DNA of 64,000 bases, from the NCBI GenBank assembly GCA_033060915.1, contig CM065377.1, positions 59,920,683 to 59,984,682 of the forward strand, given 5' to 3'. Origin of the DNA: Euryodendron excelsum. Lineage: Eukaryota; Streptophyta; Magnoliopsida; Ericales; Pentaphylacaceae. Positions 57,281 to 64,000 of this stretch are shown here, in pieces. The position numbers and the translations under genes are program-made. Each line of letters begins with the position of its first letter. Within the stretch, counting starts at the first letter, position 1. The notes under the pieces were generated by a model. The model was not told where the DNA came from, did no database searches, and saw nothing but the letters and a program-made list of their open reading frames with translations.

Positions 57281-58683
57281 CTAAAAATGGCTCCCAGTAT
57301 AACATCTTCGACTCCGTTTGTTTCTCTGTCCTCTACGAAGGCCCGCGCGGTGCTGCTCATCCTGAGCAACCTGTGCTCCCCCATCATCATCTGTGTCATG
57401 AGTACCCTCAACATCACAAGGACTATACACCTGTAGTGGATAGACTCTGGGTACCTGCGTCACCTGTGACGGCTCGACATCATAAGTCGAAGCAGCATAT
57501 CGACTGTGAAAATCATGGCCCTCATAACCAGAACTACCAGCTACAAATGGATCGTAACTATGTCTCGTGTCAGCCTGGAAAAAAATTGGAGACATATTGC
57601 GGGCCAGCCGACGATCATGTGTGCTAAGGTATGCCTCTGTATGAAAGGAAGGCCCCTATGCTGATGTGCCAGAATTCTGACTAGAATGATAATAAGGCGC
57701 AGGAATGACGTACCTTGCACTATACCCACCATGCATGGAAGAAGGTATCGCAGAGGTGGATCGACGTCCGAAGGTGGCAGGAGGCTGCATGCTATATGGC
57801 ACAGAGGATAAAGGGGCAAAAGAAGGCCTGGCCTCCTGGGAAGGCCGTCGGTGGTGTGGGACACGCTGTGACTTGCCTAGGATGGATAAAGCAGCCATGG
57901 AACGATCTTGTATCTCAAATACGTTCTCCAATGCCTCGGTGTTAGGAAAGCCGAAAATAGTGTGGTTTCCTAAGTTATACACCTCCGTCCATGCTTGCGC
58001 TTGAAAATACAATTAAGCCATTTAATACAATTTTCATATAAAATATTATTAATTTACATTTAAGTGAATATACCATCGTATCTAATGTGCCTCCAACCCC
58101 TGAGTACCCTTTTTGAATGCGTAGGGTGGGATTCTCAATATGTAGGCGAGTGATACTTCTATACCATACCATGTAAGGATCACTATATGCTATAGGTGTA
58201 CAAGAAATCTCACTATCAACAACAAGATCCCTCCTATGTCCCCATTCTGTAATATATTGGTGGTGATAGAGACTCCAATCTGTTGCGCTCTTCCCCCTTC
58301 GATCCAGCTTATGAAATTCCTCCCAGTGTTCACAGGCTGGGGTATGTACTGTCTCATCCTAAACTATCGCATAACTCGATCTGGTAGATGAAACTCAACA
58401 ACGTCAATACACATGAGAGGCACTGATGCTCTCCAAATGTCACTCCCAAGACGGCAGTAGTCTGGCAAAGAATCCATATGGGGTCCAAACAAACTGAACA
58501 ATACAAATTTAGATGGATGTAAATTATACGATCCAATCAATTGTAATGTACAGTGTAACGTATTTAGATGGATGTAAATACGTAATTTTAATTTAGAACT
58601 CACCTCCTGCGGTCGAAGTCGGTCCATCTGGTCCCGATAAATAGTGAGAACATGAGTGGAGACGTCAGTCAGGAGGAAATCAT
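57281..58683 (-). pseudogene. Plant mobile domain (PMD) C-terminal half and tail
   Basis: Follows the truncated MULE transposase on the same strand. It starts within the domain (GRWHDDFLLTDVSTHVLTIY, then RDQMDRLRPQE), then a GT-AG intron (58494-58603), DSLPDYCRLGSDIWRASVPL, VVEFHLPDRVMR with a TAG, RRGKSATDWSLYHHQYITEW, and DPYMVWYRSITR. After another intron come a linker with EALENVFEIQDRSMAALS and the RGLRRGQRNKR-like C-terminus. PMD proteins (MAIN/MAIL1 family) are nuclear proteins that also occur inside transposons. The N-terminal half is absent. Stops at two CAG-to-TAG sites and two frameshifts show it is dead. Confidence 0.78.
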
Positions 58684-58698
58684 CATGCCACCTACCCC

Positions 58699-60631
58699 CT
58701 AATCATCATCCTTGACCTTTATCATGTTGTAATTCTTATGATAGTTACTGCGAAAGTGTCGAAGGCAATACCTATGAAAACCAGGGGGTTGATCATCCCC
58801 TGGATGTTCCCATTCTTGATTAATGGCATTTAGCAAGTCCTGGTTGCGGTCCGAAATTATGGTCACCCGTTCCCTACTAGGGACAACGCAGTGTCTCACC
58901 AAATGTATGAACCACGACCAGTTACGAGTGTCTTCAACCTCGACAATGGAAAAAGCAATAGGAAAAGTTATACCCCTCGCAGTAACCCCGACAGCAATAA
59001 GCATAACCCCCTTGTATTTCCCGTAAAAGTGGGTGCCATCAACCGATATGACCGGCAGATTGTGTTTGAAACCCTCAATACATGGGCCCAAAATACTCGA
59101 TCAAACTCTACTAGATGACCTACATCTTGGGAGAAGGTCTCTAAAATTTGTATAGTTCTAGGGTTTCTTGACTACAATGTCAACAGATATCTAGGAAGTT
59201 TTGAGAACGACTCTTTCCAATTCCCGAATATCATCTCTGTGGCTTTTGTTCTTGCTTGTCATGCTTTCTTGTATGACACTGAGTGGTGGTGATGTGTTTT
59301 CACATCTTCAATTATCGATGTGATCTTCCAGTCTAGATCTTTCTGTACAAACATAGCACAATTTAAGTACATCATAGGAAGTGCTTATATGACAAACTAA
59401 TGAATTATTGTGACTAAGTATACGCAAAAGTTAAACTCACCGCGACTTGTGCCATGATAACGTGTGATATGAAGTTCGAGTCTAGATTACGATGGCCCAT
59501 GTTTGGCATCCCGTACAAGCAGGTATGAGGGCCAGGGTATTGCATAACCTCCCACATCGCGTGCTTTTTTTCGGAAGCACGAAGCATCCAAGGGCAGTTG
59601 TGTGCACACTTAACTTTCCATAGTTTCTTAGTTGAGTCGATAACCAAGTACTCCTTGTTGTTGTGCAAGTGATATGCCTTGCATGCATTTTTCAAAGCAA
59701 CCTTATCATTGAACAGCATCCCTAATTGAAAATTAGGGTTGTCCCTATCCCATACGGACACACGGCGAAACTCATTCCTGCCAAATACCGGTGCATCGTA
59801 GCCTTCCGGCAATGTAGTGAAGTAAGGAACCGGGATCTGCTGTTGTTGTTGAACATCATCATCAGAATCGTTCATTAAAGCGACATCTACATCTTCATCT
59901 GATTGTTCCGACTGTATACCCGGAGACCTTACATTCAAATCAAAATCCTTAGGCATGGATCGGCAGCCTGATTCAACCATATGCTGCACTGCATTCATAC
60001 CGTCACTATATCCCATTGTACGCTGAATTGTGGACATACTACTCGACCCAATGCCATCGTCTGCGAATGAACCATGGCTACCACTTTGCTGTGTGTTGTG
60101 CATCTGAAACAAACTACCATATTGGTCCATTTGATATGAATATGGCACAGTGTGACCTACAGTGTCCTGCCCTAATGTCAACATCGTTGAGAAATTCCAC
60201 GTTGTTGACGAATTTTCCTGATCCGCTAGCATTCTACCATACCCCGAAATGTCACCCCACATTCGATTTGCTACAAGGTCCACAACTACTGGTGCATTCT
60301 CTACTTCAACATAAAGCTCGATGCATTGCATCTACGAATTTTTCTGTGGTAGCCGTAAGGCAATTTGCAATGTTTGGTCATCGTTGATTGGCAGTTTTTT
60401 ATATATGACTGGGCCCCCTTCATTACAGTGTGGAAATCTGCATATTATTTTTATCCCTATATTTTCTCCATCCTTGACAACTAGGGGCATGATCATAGCT
60501 TTTAGTTCAGATAGTTTGCATTGTAACAGTATACTGCAACATGTCTGGCACTCTATGTTGTACACTATCCCTTCATTACGATATTTCATTATTTCCCCAC
60601 CCCAATACATCAATGCCACTGTCTCATCCAT
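58699..60631 (-). pseudogene. MULE transposase, truncated
   Basis: Starts at ATG 60631 (MDETVALMYWGGEIMKYR), directly after an acceptor. Features in order: an in-frame TAG at 60332, an acidic/Gln-rich stretch, the Mutator N-terminal DNA-binding segment (FNDKVALKNACKAYHLHNNK, CAHNCPWMLRA, GPHTC), and a 98-bp phase-0 intron (59343-59440). Exon 2 has a TGA and a TAG at expected Trp and Gln positions and one frameshift. The catalytic core runs VISVDGTHFYGKYKG (first Asp), IISDRNQDLLNAI (second Asp) and CLRHFRSNYHKNYN. It ends at 58699, before the catalytic Glu and the SWIM zinc finger, where PMD sequence takes over. Confidence 0.85.
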
Positions 60632-60640
60632 TTTTGTGCC

Positions 60641-61760
60641 CTGCAATCAATAATTTCGTAAATCAATTTTATATTTTTTCTATAAATTTCGTAAATCAAT
60701 TTCTTATTTTTTAATCAATTTTGTATTTTTACAATAAATTTTGTGTTTTTACAATAAATTGGTAATTAATATTTATTGACTTGTAAATAAATTTAGTATT
60801 TTACAATAATCATGTAAATAAATTTCTTATTTTTTCAGCAATCAATGTCATATTTTTCCAATAAATTTTGTATTTTTACAATAATTAAGTGTTTTTACAA
60901 ATATATTCATTTTCTTATATACATTTTGTATTTTACAATACCTTTTTAAATAAATTTTCTATTTTTCAATAAATTTAATTTTTCAATAATTTCATAAATA
61001 TATTTCCTATTTTTTCAATAATTTCATAAATCAATTTTCTATTTTTTTTATAAATCAATGTCTTATTTTTTCAATAAATTTTTTGTATTTTTACTATAAA
61101 TTTTGTATTTTTAGATAATTATGTGTTTTTACAATAAATTGGTAAATAATATTTATTTCGTATTTTACAATAACTTTGTAAATAATTTTTGTCTTTTTTC
61201 AATAATTTCATAAATATATTTGGGTAGGAGGAAACCCTATCCATGATGATATACAGCATTCATGTAGACTACATTGTTTGGCTTGGACCAAGTGATTGGT
61301 TTAAGTGTAAGAATAAATCCTACATTGGCCATTTTGAAATTTGAATTAAGAGAGCTAAGGCCATGTGATCTGCAGGTGCATGGCTTTAGGTTCAGCCTTT
61401 CAGGAATATGAATTAGGACTGTCTGAATGGAAATTGGTTCGTGTTGTATATGTCAAAATTCTTTAATAAGGCCAACTGATTTTCGTCCATTCCCATCAAA
61501 GCTTAATGTTAGCTGGACAAACAGTACTTGAGCTATAGATATAAATAAAACAAATATTTCTATTACACACTTAAACAAGACAAATAAGATAAGTAAATTT
61601 TATAAAAACTTACCAAAAAATAAGATGATTGTCGAAGTACAGGTATTTGTCGGAGTGACAAGGTTAATGAAGATCACTACATTAGAATTAATTATAATAT
61701 TAGTGATCTTCAAATTATATTATAAAGTAATTATATATTAAAAAAAATATAATAAGTTAC
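60641..61760 (-). other. Probable 5'-UTR intron of the MULE gene
   Basis: Bounded by an acceptor TTGATTGCAG at 60641-60650, nine bases before the ATG, and a donor CAAAGCAG|GTAACT near 61761 (minus strand). The interior is very AT-rich, with degenerate repeats of TTTTGTATTTTTACAATAAA (60.66-61.22 kb). A second strong donor (G|GTAAGT near 61612) suggests alternative or additional splicing. Inference from splice-like signals only. Confidence 0.4.
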
Positions 61761-61789
61761 CTGCTTTGAATTTTTTGTCGAATATGAGG

Positions 61790-62060
61790 TGTTGAAAAAA
61801 TAAAGAAAAAAAAGAGTGAGGAAGAAAAAGAAGGTCACCGAAAAATAAAGAGTTTAGAGAGTGAGTGAGAGGGAAGAGAACGAGAAGAGTTAGGAAACAC
61901 TGAGAGAGCCTGAATGAAAGAACAAGAAAAGGGAGGGACGTGAGGGAGAGAGGAGGGGGGGCTGGTAAAGTGAGGGAGAGCAAAGAAGGGGGAGAGGGGG
62001 GGCTGCTAGACGTGAGGGAGAAAGGGGGGGGGGTAAAGTGGGACGTGAGAGTGAAAGAGA
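61790..62060 (+). repeat. Purine tract with long G runs
   Basis: Nearly all plus-strand bases are A or G for about 270 bp, with G runs of 7, 7 and 10 (61955-61961, 61996-62002, 62024-62033). GACGTGAGGGAGA recurs at 72-bp spacing. On the gene's strand this is a polypyrimidine leader, likely the MULE 5' UTR. Confidence 0.7.
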
Positions 62061-62089
62061 GATAAATACATGAGTGTACAAAAAAAAAA

Positions 62090-62350
62090 AAAGTTACGCA
62101 GTTGGAGACTGCGTTTTATAGAGAAACGCAGTTTTGAATTGTGTTTCTCTATAAAACACAGTCTACAATTGAGTGTCACAGACAAACGTAGTCTAAGGTT
62201 GCGTTTTTCTATAAAACGCAACTTTAAACTGCGTTTTTTTTTAAAAACGCAATTTTAAATTGCGTTTTAAAGTATTTTAGAAATAATATTTGCTAAATTA
62301 ATACTTTGGGAATAAATTTAAAAATATAAATTAATTTGGTAAAAAAATCC
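62090..62350. repeat. MULE right terminal inverted repeat
   Basis: Inverted counterpart of 55843-56090. It holds about six units pairing GCGTTTTTCTATAAAACGCA-like palindromes with A/T-rich centres. Confidence 0.85.
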
Positions 62351-62434
62351 AATTTTCCCAGGCTGAAATGTCTAATACTACAAAAATTAAAAGGTGAAAG
62401 TGACGGTCAATATCAACAACACTAAATCAGGTTC

Positions 62435-62442
62435 TATAAATA
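62435..62442 (+). promoter_or_regulatory. Possible TATA box of the PPR gene
   Basis: TATAAATA about 195 bp upstream of the start codon would place transcription start near 62465-62470, giving a leader of about 165 nt. It lies between the MULE end and the gene. Confidence 0.4.
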
Positions 62443-62629
62443 AGTTAAAAAAACCTCCGATTTAATAAATTAGTATCAAAATAACTCCTGGTAAACAGCC
62501 CGCTTTTCTTGTCAGTTGACCATTCATCCTCAAATACAACAGAGAGGCCAAACCTAGGAAGCAGTCAACTCATCCATACGTAGATAAACCAACGACAAAT
62601 CCCTTTCTCATCCCAAAGCATGATATGCT

Positions 62630-64000
62630 ATGCTCTCATTCTTTCTACATTCCACACCAACTTCAACTCACCACCACCCCAGAAACAACTTCTCTCACTC
62701 CACACTCTCCACACCAACCATTTATGAAGAAAACCCAAAACCCTATATTCTCAAGAACTGCATTGCTTTCTTGTTAACATGTGCCTCTTCCAATTACAAG
62801 CTCAAGCAAATCCATGCCTTCTCTGTCAGACATGGTGTCCCTCTCACCAACCCAGACATGGGCAAACACCTCATCTTCAAGCTTGTGTCCCTCTCTGGAC
62901 CCATGTCCTATGTTTACAAAATATTTACCCAAATCCAAAACCCAAACATATTCACTTGGAATACCATGATTAGGGGCTATGCTGAGAGTGAAAACCCATG
63001 GCCTGCTGTTGAGATTTACCACAAAATGCATGTAAACTCAATTGCACCCGACACACACACATACCCTTTTGTTCTAAAAGCCATTGCTAAGTTAATGGCT
63101 GTAAGAGAGGGTGAGAAGGTTCACTCAATTGCTATAAGAAATGGGTTGGAGTCATTGGTCTTTGTTCAGAATACTTTGGTTCATATGTATGCTGCTTGTG
63201 GACATGCTGAGAGTGCACACAAGCTGTTCGGGCTAATGCCTGATAGAAATCTTGTGACTTGGAATTCTGTAATTAATGGGTTTGCGCTCAATGGAAGGCC
63301 TAATGAGGCTTTGACTCTTTACAGGGAAATGGGTTTGGAGGATGTTGAACCTGATGGGTTCACCATGGTTAGCTTGCTCACTGCTTGTGCTGAGCTTGGG
63401 GCTTTGGCATTGGGTAGGAGGACTCATGTTTACATGTTGAAGGTTGGGTTGAATGAGAACTCGCACGCTGCTAATGCCCTTCTAGACCTTTATGCCAAGT
63501 GTGGAAGCATTGGGGAGGCACAAAAGGTCTTTGATGAGATGGGCGAAAGGAGTGTGGTCTCTTGGAATTCTTTGATTGTTGGTTTGGCTGTGAATGGGTT
63601 TGGTAAGGAAGCAATTGAGCTTTTCAAGGAGTTAGAGAGAGAGGGATTGGTGCCCACTGAAATCAGCTTTATAGGAGTGTTGTATGCTTGTAGTCACTGT
63701 GGAATGGTGGATGAGGGGTTTGCTTATTTTAAGAGGATGAAAGAAGAATTTGGCATTGTGCCAAGGATAGAACATTATGGTTGCATGGTTGATTTGTTGG
63801 GTAGGGCAGGCTTGGTGAATAGAGCATACGAATACATTCAGAACATGCCATTGAAGCCCAATGCTGTTGTTTGGAGGACCTTATTAGGGGCTTGCACAAT
63901 GCATGGTCAGTTGGCCCTTGGAGAAGTTGCAAGAACCCAGCTCCTGCAATTAGAGCCTAAGCATAGTGGGGATTATGTGCTTCTCTCTAATCTCTATGCA
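62630..64000 (+). CDS. PPR protein, PCMP-E/DYW type (partial, runs off the window)
   Basis: An intron-free frame of 457 codons still open at the window end, starting M-L-S-F-F-L. The first in-frame ATG before the conserved part is used; the N-terminus is Ser/Thr/His-rich with few acidic residues, as in organelle transit peptides. P, L and S repeats follow, with readable landmarks KQIHAFSVRHG, FTWNTMIRGYAE, VHMYAACGHAESAHKLF, LVTWNSVINGFALNGRPNEA, ALLDLYAKCGSIGEAQKVFD, VVSWNSLIVGLAVNGFGKEA, then the E-domain start (IEHYGCMVDLLGRAGL and VVWRTLLGACTMHG). It resembles the At4g21065 group. Such proteins bind organelle RNA, often for C-to-U editing. The DYW end would lie beyond the window. Confidence 0.95.
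   Translation, partial: MLSFFLHSTPTSTHHHPRNNFSHSTLSTPTIYEENPKPYILKNCIAFLLTCASSNYKLKQIHAFSVRHGVPLTNPDMGKHLIFKLVSLSGPMSYVYKIFTQIQNPNIFTWNTMIRGYAESENPWPAVEIYHKMHVNSIAPDTHTYPFVLKAIAKLMAVREGEKVHSIAIRNGLESLVFVQNTLVHMYAACGHAESAHKLFGLMPDRNLVTWNSVINGFALNGRPNEALTLYREMGLEDVEPDGFTMVSLLTACAELGALALGRRTHVYMLKVGLNENSHAANALLDLYAKCGSIGEAQKVFDEMGERSVVSWNSLIVGLAVNGFGKEAIELFKELEREGLVPTEISFIGVLYACSHCGMVDEGFAYFKRMKEEFGIVPRIEHYGCMVDLLGRAGLVNRAYEYIQNMPLKPNAVVWRTLLGACTMHGQLALGEVARTQLLQLEPKHSGDYVLLSNLYA

Larger units (their letters stand above)
55843..62350 (-). mobile_element. 6.5-kb Mutator-like element carrying a PMD gene half
   Basis: Terminal inverted repeats of about 250 bp start GGTTTTTTTATCAAAATAA on the left and GGATTTTTTTACCAAATTAA on the right (reverse complement). 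They continue through TTTTTAAATTTATTCCCAAA into arrays of AAACGCAATTT palindromes. The flanks AATTTTCCG (55834-55842) and AATTTTCCC (62351-62359) fit the 9-bp target duplication of Mutator elements; their first eight bases are identical, and position 55842 is shared with the possible element end. The internal minus-strand gene is a decayed MULE transposase joined to a plant mobile domain. It lies 280 bp upstream of the PPR start codon. Confidence 0.9.

Overview
This is AT-rich plant nuclear DNA, most likely from a eudicot. The evidence is GT-AG introns, a leucine-rich-repeat receptor kinase, a PCMP-type pentatricopeptide-repeat (PPR) gene, plant Ty1/Copia, Ty3/Gypsy-like, LINE and Mutator-like (MULE) transposons, and many (GA)n/(CT)n microsatellites. 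The species cannot be named from the sequence. Only two host genes look intact: an LRR receptor-like kinase at the left end (1288-5953, +, four exons) and a PPR gene that runs off the right end (62630-64000+, +). Most of the 56 kb between them is transposon-derived or featureless AT-rich sequence.

Layout. 1-6 kb: LRR-RLK. 6-10.8 kb: sequence without genes, with a 23-bp minisatellite. 10.8-12.6 kb: a deleted LINE with an ORF1 remnant, and a Copia LTR plus primer-binding-site remnant. 12.9-13.4 kb: a 264-bp tandem duplication. 16.6-17.5 kb: an LTR-like segment with a perfect-period 36-bp repeat and a TATA box. 18-24.5 kb: short tandem repeats, a repeat family shared with 42 kb, and non-autonomous DNA transposons. 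24.8 kb: a displaced copy of the 5' end of the PPR gene. 26.5-33.0 kb: a complete Copia element with 5-bp target-site duplications, on the minus strand, with a polyprotein broken by stops. 33.8-36.2 kb: a 2.3-kb solo LTR inside an exon-like open frame. 36.6-39.4 kb: a LINE lacking its reverse-transcriptase core. 44-50.6 kb: a LINE ORF1 remnant and degenerate LTR-like tracts. 55.8-62.35 kb: a 6.5-kb MULE with long terminal inverted repeats, an 8-9-bp target-site duplication, and a decayed gene that joins half a MULE transposase to half a plant mobile domain (PMD) protein. The PPR gene starts 280 bp beyond the MULE.

The host genes do not form a pathway: the kinase would act at the plasma membrane and the PPR protein in an organelle. 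The most informative material is in the transposons. These are a Copia element whose primer-binding position lacks a tRNA match but is perfectly complementary to 14 nt of its own U5, the MULE/PMD chimera, and LTR promoters with paired G-boxes. Exon joins, domain names and insertion boundaries were read by eye. No alignment or database search was run.
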